Shown here piece by piece: positions 1 through 16,309 of a DNA stretch of 64,000 nt (its first letter is position 1; the number at the start of each line of letters is the position of its first letter). The position numbers and the translations under genes are program-made. The notes beneath the pieces are model-generated. The model ran no database searches, was not told the origin of the DNA, and was given only the letters and a program-made list of their open reading frames with translations. The stretch comes from Delphinapterus leucas (taxonomy: Eukaryota > Chordata > Mammalia > Artiodactyla > Monodontidae), in contig NW_022098004.1 of the NCBI RefSeq assembly GCF_002288925.2, positions 11,570,177 to 11,634,176 of the forward strand, given 5' to 3'.

Positions 1-483
1 ACATATATCAACAAAGTTTGAAGATTTGAGGCTGTTTTACCTACACCATAACCTTACCCGTTTTATGTGTGGCCATGGCACCAGCTGCACCAAGTCTCAA
101 TTCTGATCTTGACATTCATCTACTTTTTTTACCATATTGAAAATTATAGTCTGGTCCTTACCAAACTTGATAGTCCATTCCGACCACAGTCTCACTGGTT
201 ACTACATGGGAAACCATATCTCTGGATAATGCCAATGTCCGTTCTTTTGTTCACACTTTTCCAGCTTCATGGAATTGCTTCCTTAATCCTTCCATAATCT
301 AAGTTTTAATGCTTTTTTCAAGACCCATGTAAGCCCTGCTTTTTTTGACAAATTCATTCTACAGTGATCTCCATATTCTGTCAATTTCCAAAGCCCTAGG
401 AGTCTGTACCACACATTTGCATGCTCTTCTGACTCACTTTTTGGTTTGTTCTGATGTTTTTTATCTTTTCAACAACATTAACT

Positions 484-751
484 CTTTTTTTTTAAACATC
501 TTTATTGGAGTATAATTGCTTTACAATGGTGTGTCAGTTTCTGCTTTATAACAAAGTGAATCAGTTATACATATACATATATCCCCATATCTCCTCCCTC
601 TTGCGTCTTCCTCCCTCACACTCTCCCTATACCACCTCTCTAGGTGGTCACAAAGCACCAAGCTGATCTCCCTGTGCTATGCAGCTGCTTCCCACTAGCT
701 ATCTATTTTACATTTGGTAGTGTATATATGTCCATGCCTCTCTCGCGCTTT
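484..751 (-). mobile_element. L1 3' end fragment (LINE-1)
   Basis: A poly-T start followed by the reverse complement of CTCCAATAAAGATGTT and the conserved cetartiodactyl L1 3' tail (CCCACTAGCTATCTATTTTA and GTGTATATATGTCCATGCC). The same tail is read in the other direction at 36793-37078. It is 5'-truncated at about 751. It spans the left duplication breakpoint, so its last 25 bases recur alone at 7301-7325. Confidence 0.85.
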
Positions 752-3171
<2,420 letters not shown>

Positions 3172-3219
3172 CTATCAATCCCAGTAAGACTGTTCCTCTA
3201 TGGAACTTAAGAAAGTCAA

Positions 3220-3427
3220 GGGGCTTCCCTTGTGGCACAGTGGTTGAGAGTGTGCCTGCCGATGCAGGGGACACGGGTTCGTGCCCTGGTCCGGGAAGAC
3301 CCCACATGCCGCGGAGCAGCTGGGCCCGTGAGCCATGGCCGCTGAGCCTGCGCGTCCGGAGCCTGTGCTCTGCAACTGGAGAGGCCACAACAGCGAGAGG
3401 CCCGCGTACCACAAAAAAAAAAAAAAA
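3220..3427 (+). mobile_element. CHR-2-type SINE (copy A)
   Basis: A tRNA-derived cetacean SINE: GGGCTTCCC head, box-B-like GGGTTCGTGCCC, GAAGACCCCACATGCCGCGG, and a GCGTACCAC plus poly-A tail. It is flanked by the 9-bp target-site duplication GAAAGTCAA (3211-3219 and 3428-3436). It is antisense to CNTNAP4 and inside the duplicated unit, so it predates the duplication. Confidence 0.95.
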
Positions 3428-4891
3428 GAAAGTCAAATTTCCAAAATACGAAACTTTCCATAATGCTTGAAAAATATAGAGAAACAAGAATGTAATGTAA
3501 ATGGATGGAGCCTATGTTAATTATGTTCATTTCTAGGCGTTTCATCCATCTGACACTGGGAGAGTTAACTGAATGACGTTAAGCTCACTGAATGTTTAAA
3601 CCACTTAATTTGACAGGCAGACATCCACGTCAACACTTGGAACTGGCATGTTGACTGCCCACATGCATGACTGTGTAATGATTTGGCCTTACACCCCTTT
3701 GCCCAGAACTTGATTTACCTTCACACTATGGTGGAACTAGAAGACTACCTTTGATGTCTGATCATGTTTAGACTCCTTAGAGAAAGAAGTACAGCATTAA
3801 GCCCGGGAAGACAAAGATGGCCAAGGGACAGTTCCTGCCTTCACCGTGTTTAAGGTCTTATGGGAGGAAAAGACGTTGAAAAGCATATTTGAAACACAAC
3901 ATGAAAAGTGTTAATGGTGAGCCAGGTGCAGGGAATAATAACACAGTAAATAATGGAGAGTTCTATCCAGTGATAACTGGCTTGCAACAGCGTGTGAGAG
4001 ACCATTAAATTTTCAGCAATTTTGCAAGATGATTGTTAAAGATAGCCATCTTTGCAATTGGCCACGGTGGGAGTATTTAAACCACGAAAATTGGCCAACT
4101 CTGCAAATCAGTACCCACTCCCACCCCAGCCAGTTTACCAACACATCACTAGTTGTATCCTATCTGGGAAGGGGGGTTGTGGGTGAGAGGACAGTGGATA
4201 GGAGAGCCATGGTAAATGGTGTTTGAGCACTCAGAAGTGAAAACAGAAGTCTGTTGTATATTCAAGGAAATATGGATAGAACAGAATTTATTGTGTTTTG
4301 TTTTATCCAAATGCACACCAGAAAATTACAGACATGATTACCTACTGTATGTCTTGTTAAGACGTTTCATTCTTCCAGTTTACTATAATAGTGCTTTATT
4401 TGAGGAATTTATTTAAGTAATACTGACATTGCTGACTGTGTAAGTATTATGTAGTCACTGTAAAAAACATGAAATAGGGTTTATCCCATTCTTGAATCCA
4501 TAATTGTCTACTATTCAATGTATATTAAAATGCAGTATCTGTTACATAACGTACCATGTAAGAATATTAGTACATGTTTTTTTTCCCCATTCTTTTGCCA
4601 TCCACCTTGAGGCTCTGATAATAACTTCTGACAGTTCAGGTAGAGATTACCATAAATTTATATACAGTTTTTATTCAAGCATTATTCTTGACATCCATGC
4701 CCTGTTTTATAAACGTTGAGTCAGGCACTAATACAAAGAGATGCCCAATTTTGCTATTACGGTAAGACACGTATCTTTGTGAGACCTAAAGGGACACATC
4801 TGTATTAACAACTGCTTGAATAAGATTTAAAAACCCTTCTGATGGCAGATACAACACAGTGACACTCTGAGAGATAAAAAGCAGAACTCTG

Positions 4892-5243
4892 TGTTACTTA
4901 CAGCTTCAAAGAAGAGAAGACTGCAAGGAAGGGCCAGTAGAGGGAAATGCCACCACAGAAAGGGTGGCGAGATGAAGCCGTAGAGGGCAGCTCACGTATG
5001 GCAAGCGGGGTGGGGTAAGCTAAGTTTTGTGAGCTCCAGGGAAGAGGGGCTGTGTTCGGGTGTCTGGCCCTGGCTCCAGGATGATCAGGGTCGATGCATA
5101 GTGGCCACAGAGGGTGTGAGCGCAATAGAAGAAGGGGTTGGGTTGGGACATAATCGGCTGCTCAAGAAGGGGACTGACCAGCCTCTAGTCAGGGCCTCAA
5201 ACTGAGTTAAGGCAGCATCTTTTTTAAGTTTTATATTCTAACA
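4892..5243. mobile_element. Possible LTR-like element (copy A)
   Basis: A 352-bp block bounded by TGTTAC at the left and TCTAACA at the right, which are the short inverted TG...CA termini expected of an LTR. Its composition is more GC-rich than the surroundings. No target-site duplication is visible and I do not recognise the family, so this is tentative. Confidence 0.3.
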
Positions 5244-7186
5244 GTCTCCTCCCTTGACAGCATCACACTAACTCCTGATTGTATTCGGGTATGAGTCCCG
5301 AGATTACTTACTACATTGTCCTTAGAACTACATCATTTTTTTTCAAATTTCCTTCTTTCTTGGAGGGAATCATTGTTCAAAAGTGTCTTCCACTTTGTAC
5401 ATCAAAAGTACAATGCTCTCCTTATTGATCCAAAATGTTGATACATTGTGCAATTTTTACTGGTGTGTTTTTACTTTTCATTTTCTCTGTAGTTGCCCCT
5501 GAAGAACCCGTGGTTTGGGCTAGTGACCTGGATGAGTGGAGTTCTCTTGGTCACCAATACCATCTACCATGTTTAGGTTAGAGTGAAAAATTCTTGTATT
5601 TTAAATAAGAGGGCTTGTTGGGTAGACATGGGCCCTGGCTGCATTTTGGGTGTCTTGGGGTCATTGACCTAGCATGGCTTTGCTGTCCACAAAGGGCACT
5701 GCTCATGCAGCCTGTCTGCAGAGCAACAAGAGGCACAGTGCTCTTAACTAGGACACAGCAGTGTCCCCCATATTGTTATGATATATAAATGGGAATCAGC
5801 GGTTCCCAATGGATGTAGAAAAGACAGTAGCAATAGGGGTTGGGGAATCTCAGGATTTGGCTACCTGACAGTAGGGTCAACCTTCTTCTCTAGAGTTAAC
5901 AATAGACCATGTCTTTGAAGTATGGGTACATGATGGGAGTGGTGAGTGGGTAAAAACTTCCCTCTACTGTCCTATCTAATTTTACAATTCTGCCTCAGGG
6001 CCTAACAAAAGTTTGGAAGTTGAAAGTCTTCCAGGGTCTGATGTTCACCAAGCAGCCTTGGTCCATCTGCAGCATAGCTGCATATGTGTTACAACTGCCT
6101 ATCTCTGCATTTTTATCATTTTTTGCATAGAAAAGTTGGAAAAGAATGAATGAAGTGCCCCCAGCCAGCCATCATCTTTACCTGCAATTTCTATGTTTGG
6201 AATTTTATCTACATCACCTTATACCTTTGAGAAAATACTGAGTTATTTTGTTTCTTGCTCTTTCTAGTTAATTTTAATGGTCTAAAGTCAGTAATGAAGA
6301 TACATTTTTAATACAGAATTGCATAATGTTTCTGTGGTACTTTGACATTCCTTTATAGATCAGTATTTAAAACGTGAACACATGTGGGAAGCACAGTGGA
6401 AAAAAAAAAGAATCAGCGTAAGTCTAGTGAGTTAAGATTGGATCATCAGTTCTCATCAGGAGCAAGTTCTCACTGACCGCTCCCTCTTCCAGCATCACTC
6501 ACCATTACAGCTGCACTAACCAACTTGAAACATCCGCAATTAATTGGCCTTGAACATTTCAATTTCTCACCTGTGGCGAAAAGGTACTACTGATATGCTA
6601 AATCAAGTGATACCATTAACGAGGTACACCAATAAAGTAACGGAAATTCAGATGCTCCTAGGCTTTACCAAGTAATTTCAGCAAGATAAGTCAGCCATAG
6701 GGAATCCAGAGATTCCTACAGGGTTTTAAACTGTGTGGCTGTATAGACACACGTGGTATAAGTGTGTGATGGAGTGCTATGATTGTTCTAATTTTAAAAC
6801 AAATGTTGAATAGTGATATGGAAAATGCAAATATACAGATATAGATAAATAGACATGGATATAGAACTCAGCACACTTTGGTAGTGCCAGCCTATGATGA
6901 CATGTAGGGACAATAGTGACATGAAATGAAAACGTAGCTGCAGCTGAGGTTAAGCTACCCCAGGCGTAGGGTCACCGCCAAACCACCTAGCCTTCTGGAG
7001 ACATCATATCGTCATAGTGTTTACTTTTTGAATGGAGAAAATGATGGCTAACTCCAGCAAGTTGTTAACCCTGAAGTACTATAAAATGAAATATAGTGAA
7101 CTTCTAAAATTTACTAACTAAAACTTTCAGTTGGTGGTCAAGTATTATTTGTCCTTAATGATTAGGACATTTAATATGTCGACAGA
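5244..7186. other. CNTNAP4 intron, copy A, unrecognised
   Basis: No exon, RNA gene or nameable repeat was recognised. The stretch 5600-6130 is less AT-rich and could be an eroded mobile element, but no motif supports a family. It recurs at 11818-13760. Confidence 0.5.
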
Positions 7187-7300
7187 GTCAACATCATGGT
7201 AGGACAACGTGAGACGAATGACCATCTTCCCATAACCCCATCTATTCCATGGTCAACATCATGGTAGGACAACGTGAGACGAATGACCATCTTCCCATAA
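7187..7300. repeat. 65-bp tandem repeat, one full and one truncated unit, at the duplication joint
   Basis: The unit starts GTCAACATCATGGTAGGACA and ends CTATTCCATG. Unit 1 is 7187-7251. Unit 2 begins at 7252 and is cut after 49 bases at 7300, where it joins the L1-derived start of copy B. The truncation marks the breakpoint. Confidence 0.95.
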
Positions 7301-9337
7301 TATGTCCATGCCTCTCTCGCGCTTTGAGCTCTTTTAACACAGAATTTCGTACAAAGTTAGGCAAAGATTAGGAGATCAATGTATTCAAATCTATTCATTG
7401 ATTGATTGATTTTTTTTTTCACTAATTTACACAACAAGTGATGTGCCACACTGGGTGCTGAGTGCTGGAAATGCAAAGATGAGAAAGATAAACCTTTTCC
7501 CATGAAAAAGTTCAAAATGTATAGGGGAGAGAGAAATGTAGCCTTCTAACACTAAAGTACCTTAATCTGGTACCATATAAATGTACTAAAAGGAGGAGTT
7601 GATGGGTGGAGGAACGGGTCGCTTTTAGTTGTGTGATCATGAAAGTATCCTACAAGAAAGTGCATTTCATTTATTGGTTCATTCACTCTTTCCCTCATTC
7701 ATTCATTCATTCGACAAACATTTAGTAATTGCAGGCAACATGCCAGGTACTGTTAAGATTGGGGATACCGGGATGACAGGTTGGAAGGTAGAGCCTCTAC
7801 TTCCAGGGTGCTCACACGCCAAAGGGGAAAACAATGAGTAAACCAACAAATGATAGCACAGTCTAAAAAACAATGTTACCTAGCCAGGTCATTGTGATCG
7901 ATGCTGTTTGTCTTTACATTGATTGGTTTGGACTAGTTAAGGATATCATTCACGTCACTATTGCACCCTGAGCACCTCACCTTTAATAAGTAAGTGAAAA
8001 AGACAAATAGCACTATCTAGGTTTCGCTTTCCTCAAGCTTGAACCACGAAAAACAATTAATTGTCATAGTTAAGATTAAAAAATTTTTTTAAATATCAAA
8101 AACGTACATCTTACTTAACACGGCTAAATATTAGCACGAATTAGCCGCCATTTATCTAGTTTAAAATCCAATGCTTATTTCGAAAAAAAGAGTAAAAGAT
8201 AACCCAGACCCCTAGTTAAAATAAATACCTCATTAAGCTTTCATTGCTATTGGTTCATAATTACTGTTTATTTTATCCCTACTTTGAATGGTTTTCATGG
8301 AACTAATTCAACGATAATATCCAATTTTTCTCGCTCTTATACAGAACTTCAACTTGCTTTGGATTTTAATGCAGGTTTTCTTAAAAATGCTTATAGGAAA
8401 CTTCTTCCAGCCTGACTGTTGTCCTTGCTTGAGAACAAGCAGGGCTACATCTTCTCAATTCAATTTACATCAATAAAAATGCACTGGATGACCACCAAGT
8501 ACTTTAGAGATACAAAGGTGAGTAAATCACAGTCCATTTCTTCAACGACTGTATCATGTATAACAGACTTCTAGGAAGTTTCAAAAGAGAGGCCATTGAC
8601 TGATCAAACAGAATTACCATTATGTGCCCAGATAGGCCTCCAAATTATCTGTGTGCCAAGAATGATGCTTCATTAAGTTACTCATTTTCTCTGGTTCCAG
8701 CAGCTCAGTCAGAGGAAAATTAAAAACCAAAAAAAACACAGTTCTTTGATTGCAGTATGTTGTCCCTGGCCCACATAAGATCCAAACCAATACTTTTCTA
8801 CACTAAAAAACGAAATCCTTTCATCACCACCAAGCAAACTTCCTTTAGCTTCCCTCTTCCGTTGGGTGTTTACATACCATCAGTCAACTACAAATACCAC
8901 CCACTTTATTACAAACGGCCTCCTTGTCAGTCTCCCTTACAGGAGCTGTGCCCTGTCCACAAAACACAGCATCTTACACACTTGAAAGACTAGAGAATGG
9001 TTTATATATAAATCATATATGTGTGTGTATATATAAAATACATATATAAATATTCCAAATATTATACATAAAAACCTCCATATACTAGAGAGATTAATTC
9101 ATAAATCTCAGTCATCAGAAGAAATAAAAGCAATAAATTCTTTTCAACAAACTTAAAGACAATGCAAAACTACTATGCTATTGAACAAAACTTAAAATGT
9201 TTTTATATAGGTTTAGTTTCTTTCTTTAACTTCCACACTATTTAGTGCACTAATGAGATTCTTTTTTCAATTTCTGAGGACTCTGCGAAATAAGTTTACC
9301 TTTAGTATTTTCATAAATTAAACCATAAAATGTATTA

Positions 9338-9745
<408 letters not shown>

Positions 9746-9793
9746 CTATCAATCCCAGTAAGACTGTTCCTCTATGGAACTTAAGAAAGTCAA

Positions 9794-10001
9794 GGGGCTT
9801 CCCTTGTGGCACAGTGGTTGAGAGTGTGCCTGCCGATGCAGGGGACACGGGTTCGTGCCCTGGTCCGGGAAGACCCCACATGCCGCGGAGCAGCTGGGCC
9901 CGTGAGCCATGGCCGCTGAGCCTGCGCGTCCGGAGCCTGTGCTCTGCAACTGGAGAGGCCACAACAGCGAGAGGCCCGCGTACCACAAAAAAAAAAAAAA
10001 A
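9794..10001 (+). mobile_element. CHR-2-type SINE (copy B)
   Basis: Copy of the SINE at 3220-3427 carried along by the tandem duplication, with the same GAAAGTCAA target duplications and the same poly-A length. It is not an independent insertion. Confidence 0.95.
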
Positions 10002-11465
10002 GAAAGTCAAATTTCCAAAATACGAAACTTTCCATAATGCTTGAAAAATATAGAGAAACAAGAATGTAATGTAAATGGATGGAGCCTATGTTAATTATGT
10101 TCATTTCTAGGCGTTTCATCCATCTGACACTGGGAGAGTTAACTGAATGACGTTAAGCTCACTGAATGTTTAAACCACTTAATTTGACAGGCAGACATCC
10201 ACGTCAACACTTGGAACTGGCATGTTGACTGCCCACATGCATGACTGTGTAATGATTTGGCCTTACACCCCTTTGCCCAGAACTTGATTTACCTTCACAC
10301 TATGGTGGAACTAGAAGACTACCTTTGATGTCTGATCATGTTTAGACTCCTTAGAGAAAGAAGTACAGCATTAAGCCCGGGAAGACAAAGATGGCCAAGG
10401 GACAGTTCCTGCCTTCACCGTGTTTAAGGTCTTATGGGAGGAAAAGACGTTGAAAAGCATATTTGAAACACAACATGAAAAGTGTTAATGGTGAGCCAGG
10501 TGCAGGGAATAATAACACAGTAAATAATGGAGAGTTCTATCCAGTGATAACTGGCTTGCAACAGCGTGTGAGAGACCATTAAATTTTCAGCAATTTTGCA
10601 AGATGATTGTTAAAGATAGCCATCTTTGCAATTGGCCACGGTGGGAGTATTTAAACCACGAAAATTGGCCAACTCTGCAAATCAGTACCCACTCCCACCC
10701 CAGCCAGTTTACCAACACATCACTAGTTGTATCCTATCTGGGAAGGGGGGTTGTGGGTGAGAGGACAGTGGATAGGAGAGCCATGGTAAATGGTGTTTGA
10801 GCACTCAGAAGTGAAAACAGAAGTCTGTTGTATATTCAAGGAAATATGGATAGAACAGAATTTATTGTGTTTTGTTTTATCCAAATGCACACCAGAAAAT
10901 TACAGACATGATTACCTACTGTATGTCTTGTTAAGACGTTTCATTCTTCCAGTTTACTATAATAGTGCTTTATTTGAGGAATTTATTTAAGTAATACTGA
11001 CATTGCTGACTGTGTAAGTATTATGTAGTCACTGTAAAAAACATGAAATAGGGTTTATCCCATTCTTGAATCCATAATTGTCTACTATTCAATGTATATT
11101 AAAATGCAGTATCTGTTACATAACGTACCATGTAAGAATATTAGTACATGTTTTTTTTCCCCATTCTTTTGCCATCCACCTTGAGGCTCTGATAATAACT
11201 TCTGACAGTTCAGGTAGAGATTACCATAAATTTATATACAGTTTTTATTCAAGCATTATTCTTGACATCCATGCCCTGTTTTATAAACGTTGAGTCAGGC
11301 ACTAATACAAAGAGATGCCCAATTTTGCTATTACGGTAAGACACGTATCTTTGTGAGACCTAAAGGGACACATCTGTATTAACAACTGCTTGAATAAGAT
11401 TTAAAAACCCTTCTGATGGCAGATACAACACAGTGACACTCTGAGAGATAAAAAGCAGAACTCTG

Positions 11466-11817
11466 TGTTACTTACAGCTTCAAAGAAGAGAAGACTGCAA
11501 GGAAGGGCCAGTAGAGGGAAATGCCACCACAGAAAGGGTGGCGAGATGAAGCCGTAGAGGGCAGCTCACGTATGGCAAGCGGGGTGGGGTAAGCTAAGTT
11601 TTGTGAGCTCCAGGGAAGAGGGGCTGTGTTCGGGTGTCTGGCCCTGGCTCCAGGATGATCAGGGTCGATGCATAGTGGCCACAGAGGGTGTGAGCGCAAT
11701 AGAAGAAGGGGTTGGGTTGGGACATAATCGGCTGCTCAAGAAGGGGACTGACCAGCCTCTAGTCAGGGCCTCAAACTGAGTTAAGGCAGCATCTTTTTTA
11801 AGTTTTATATTCTAACA
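11466..11817. mobile_element. Possible LTR-like element (copy B)
   Basis: Duplicate of 4892-5243 inside copy B. Same termini and same uncertainty. Confidence 0.3.
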
Positions 11818-13760
11818 GTCTCCTCCCTTGACAGCATCACACTAACTCCTGATTGTATTCGGGTATGAGTCCCGAGATTACTTACTACATTGTCCTTAGA
11901 ACTACATCATTTTTTTTCAAATTTCCTTCTTTCTTGGAGGGAATCATTGTTCAAAAGTGTCTTCCACTTTGTACATCAAAAGTACAATGCTCTCCTTATT
12001 GATCCAAAATGTTGATACATTGTGCAATTTTTACTGGTGTGTTTTTACTTTTCATTTTCTCTGTAGTTGCCCCTGAAGAACCCGTGGTTTGGGCTAGTGA
12101 CCTGGATGAGTGGAGTTCTCTTGGTCACCAATACCATCTACCATGTTTAGGTTAGAGTGAAAAATTCTTGTATTTTAAATAAGAGGGCTTGTTGGGTAGA
12201 CATGGGCCCTGGCTGCATTTTGGGTGTCTTGGGGTCATTGACCTAGCATGGCTTTGCTGTCCACAAAGGGCACTGCTCATGCAGCCTGTCTGCAGAGCAA
12301 CAAGAGGCACAGTGCTCTTAACTAGGACACAGCAGTGTCCCCCATATTGTTATGATATATAAATGGGAATCAGCGGTTCCCAATGGATGTAGAAAAGACA
12401 GTAGCAATAGGGGTTGGGGAATCTCAGGATTTGGCTACCTGACAGTAGGGTCAACCTTCTTCTCTAGAGTTAACAATAGACCATGTCTTTGAAGTATGGG
12501 TACATGATGGGAGTGGTGAGTGGGTAAAAACTTCCCTCTACTGTCCTATCTAATTTTACAATTCTGCCTCAGGGCCTAACAAAAGTTTGGAAGTTGAAAG
12601 TCTTCCAGGGTCTGATGTTCACCAAGCAGCCTTGGTCCATCTGCAGCATAGCTGCATATGTGTTACAACTGCCTATCTCTGCATTTTTATCATTTTTTGC
12701 ATAGAAAAGTTGGAAAAGAATGAATGAAGTGCCCCCAGCCAGCCATCATCTTTACCTGCAATTTCTATGTTTGGAATTTTATCTACATCACCTTATACCT
12801 TTGAGAAAATACTGAGTTATTTTGTTTCTTGCTCTTTCTAGTTAATTTTAATGGTCTAAAGTCAGTAATGAAGATACATTTTTAATACAGAATTGCATAA
12901 TGTTTCTGTGGTACTTTGACATTCCTTTATAGATCAGTATTTAAAACGTGAACACATGTGGGAAGCACAGTGGAAAAAAAAAAGAATCAGCGTAAGTCTA
13001 GTGAGTTAAGATTGGATCATCAGTTCTCATCAGGAGCAAGTTCTCACTGACCGCTCCCTCTTCCAGCATCACTCACCATTACAGCTGCACTAACCAACTT
13101 GAAACATCCGCAATTAATTGGCCTTGAACATTTCAATTTCTCACCTGTGGCGAAAAGGTACTACTGATATGCTAAATCAAGTGATACCATTAACGAGGTA
13201 CACCAATAAAGTAATGGAAATTCAGATGCTCCTAGGCTTTACCAAGTAATTTCAGCAAGATAAGTCAGCCATAGGGAATCCAGAGATTCCTACAGGGTTT
13301 TAAACTGTGTGGCTGTATAGACACACGTGGTATAAGTGTGTGATGGAGTGCTATGATTGTTCTAATTTTAAAACAAATGTTGAATAGTGATATGGAAAAT
13401 GCAAATATACAGATATAGATAAATAGACATGGATATAGAACTCAGCACACTTTGGTAGTGCCAGCCTATGATGACATGTAGGGACAATAGTGACATGAAA
13501 TGAAAACGTAGCTGCAGCTGAGGTTAAGCTACCCCAGGCGTAGGGTCACCGCCAAACCACCTAGCCTTCTGGAGACATCATATCGTCATAGTGTTTACTT
13601 TTTGAATGGAGAAAATGATGGCTAACTCCAGCAAGTTGTTAACCCTGAAGTACTATAAAATGAAATATAGTGAACTTCTAAAATTTACTAACTAAAACTT
13701 TCAGTTGGTGGTCAAGTATTATTTGTCCTTAATGATTAGGACATTTAATATGTCGACAGA

Positions 13761-13890
13761 GTCAACATCATGGTAGGACAACGTGAGACGAATGACCATC
13801 TTCCCATAACCCCATCTATTCCATGGTCAACATCATGGTAGGACAACGTGAGACGAATGACCATCTTCCCATAAGCCCATCTATTCCATG
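13761..13890. repeat. 65-bp tandem repeat, two full units
   Basis: Units at 13761-13825 and 13826-13890 are identical except at the 50th base (C in the first, G in the second). The second unit is complete, so this is the original right border of the 6574-bp duplication. Confidence 0.95.
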
Positions 13891-14434
13891 GTTACTGACA
13901 CTTAATCCACAAGACAGTCTTATCCCTCCATTTCTTTTTTTCCCCATATCGCAGCCCTCCTTCCCCTATTCCACCCTTCTTTTTCTCCTTCCTTGGCCTC
14001 ATTACTGAGACTTGGCATAATAAAATGTCATAAATTTATTCAAACAGAAACATTTCTTGCATCTTCATATCACAGCCTGAAAACTCACACTTAAAAGCCC
14101 TCTACCTATTGATGAGACTTTTACACTAAGCATTGTAGTACTGCTATGAGATTTAAATTTAAAAAGCATAATAAGTGCCTACTGATTCTCTCACAGACAG
14201 CAAGCACGTGAGTATATGGTGGTTGTTACGTTTTGAATTATAAAACAATTATTATTGCTATGGACTCCAAAGAGTTACCATCACAGTAAAGTTGAGCTCT
14301 GGAAAAATTTAGTTACTGAATGACCACAAAACACAGCATCTCTTGTATCTGTTGCCTACTACTTTTAAACATCAGGTTCCTCAGGAACTGGCTTCTGTAA
14401 CACATGTTGCTATGAACTGTCAGGAAAAAAAAGC
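13891..14434. other. CNTNAP4 intron 2, unrecognised
   Basis: Pyrimidine-rich to about 14000, then AT-rich. I see no gene or nameable repeat. Confidence 0.5.
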
Positions 14435-14610
14435 AAACTAAAATTTATCTGGTGCCTACTGTATGCTAAGTAATCTACTAGAAATTTTATGTACCATGTT
14501 AAACTTAATTATTAAAATTATCTAGTGAGATGAAATATATTTTAACATCTCTTCTTTTCAAATGAAACTTTTAAAAAAGAGATTCACAGAAGCTAAGTAA
14601 AATTTCCCAA
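14435..14610 (-). repeat. MIR-like SINE fragment
   Basis: Reads as the reverse complement of a MIR: GGTGCCTACTGTATGCTAAG, then a degraded (ATTATTAAAATTATC) core and a GAGATTCACAGAAGCTAAGT stretch corresponding to the 'cacagag...taagt' part. Heavily diverged, as expected for a pre-eutherian repeat. Confidence 0.55.
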
Positions 14611-14983
14611 AATTTTAGTATAGATGAGAAATTATTTTTTAATGATTTTAATGTTAGGATCTCATTTAAGAAATCTCCTCCTTTTTCATTCTTTAACCTT
14701 GAAATAATTATACAACTACCATTGCCCCAGAGTGGTATATTTTATCCCAAGAATAAATTCAAATAATAGATTGTGTTATTTAAGTATAACTAGGTAACTG
14801 GCTGAATTACGTTTAAAACCCTTATATCCTTTCTAGTAGGTAGCACCAATATTTAGTTCTGGACATGGAGGCACATCTTACAATTTCATGGAAGTGAAAG
14901 AAAAATTGAAGAAAAAAATACTCTTGGTTGGAGCTTTAAAATATGGAAAAGAATCACTTCTCTCCCCTACTAATATTAAAAAT

Positions 14984-15197
14984 GGGGCTTCCCTGGTGGT
15001 GCAGTGGTTGAGAGTCCGCCTGCCGATGCAGGGGACACAGGTTCGTGCCCCGGTCCGGAAAGATCCCACATGCCACGGAGCGGCTGGGCCCGTGAGCCAT
15101 GGCCGCTAAGCCTGTGCGTCCGGAGCCTGTGCTCCGCAACAGGAGAGGCCACAAAAGTGAGAAGCCCCTTTAACCCCAAAAAAAAAAAAAAAAAAAT
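14984..15197 (+). mobile_element. CHR-2-type SINE
   Basis: GGGGCTTCCCTGGTGG head, GGGTT-type box B (here CAGGTTCGTGCCCC), CCCACATGCCACGGAGCGG body and a 17-A tail. A short AAAAATG repeat flanks it. Antisense to CNTNAP4. Confidence 0.93.
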
Positions 15198-16309
15198 GAC
15201 ATGACTGCCACTGCAGATGGTCATCAGTGAAGGTGATGTGTCACAGACTTTGTCAACTTTACAAAGGTTGGAGCACACGAAAGGGCAAGCCATATTTCTC
15301 AAGATGTAAAGCATAGAAGGACACAGGTGTTCAAGGACACAAACACAAGTGAACACAGTTCAATGACAGTCCTAGCCATCATTATGGCATCTACATTTCT
15401 AGAAAATAACTGGCTTAATTAAAATTGTCCTAGGGAAGTTTCCCTCTAAGACAATTACATTTTTCCACATGTGATTTCATCTCGATTTCCCCACAATTAT
15501 GAGTTTGCCTGGATCATTTTGATCGTGACATTGAATTACAATAATGTAAAAGGAAGAGAAAAAACATTGTGCCAGTATTTGTCTGTCTCCCTTAAATGGT
15601 TTGCAGTGTCCCGGGACCACCATTTAGAACCTTATCAAGCTTTGTATTTTTACCAGTGTAGTTCTTTTTGCTGGAAGGAAACATGACTCTATCGATGCTC
15701 CGTGCCTGGCTAGTCTTGCCTCATGTACACTCCCGAATCTTGGCGTTGCTGCCCCTGGCCACAGTTATTATTACAGGTACAGGCAGGTCAGCTGAGCCAA
15801 GCCAGCAGGGCAATTCCAGGATTTCGTTGAGACTATTAGAGAAAGACCCTCTTTGCTGTGAACGCTGAAAGTATGGGAACTAGGCATCGACCTGCAGGAG
15901 CAATTGTTGTGGAAAACCTGAGTGAAGCAACAAAGACCCAAGCAGAACTGAGAGATGAGGTGAGACCCGGTTCTGATAGCACAGTCAGCATCCCTGAGTC
16001 CAACTGGGCCCGCAGGTCATCCCTGCGCTTTCCAGGTAAGTGAGCCACTGGCCAGTCCCTGCCCCTTGTGCTAAAGCCACTCAGGCCACTGCATCAGCAG
16101 TTCTCCATTCTCGCCTTCATTAGTTTTTTCTCCTTAATGGATCATACCCATTAATGTACATGCATGCTGTTACTTTTCCCCCTTTAAAAGAAAAAAAAAA
16201 GTTCTCTTGACTCCACTCTATTTTTCCTGCTTTTTATATTAAGGTAATACGTTAATTCAAATAAGATGTCCATACATACTCTTTCTGATGTTTGTCGTTT
16301 CCTTCTATC
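15198..16309. other. CNTNAP4 intron 2, with an unclassified repeat-like stretch
   Basis: No gene was recognised. The 15680-16050 part has phrases (ACCTGCAGGAGCAATTG, CTGAGAGATGAGG) that resemble an old mammalian interspersed repeat I cannot name. Open frames here overlap on both strands and do not resemble a known protein. Confidence 0.4.

Noticed and set aside
3240..3460. The tRNA-like 5' part of the SINEs as possible tRNA genes
   Set aside because: Only box A/B-like pieces of the ancestral tRNA are present, with no full cloverleaf, and they occur in repeated SINE copies with poly-A tails and target duplications.
15668..16048. Overlapping frames on both strands near 15.7-16.0 kb, one hydrophobic at its start
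   Set aside because: No domain and no supported splice context. The text resembles an old interspersed repeat. Insufficient for a gene call.
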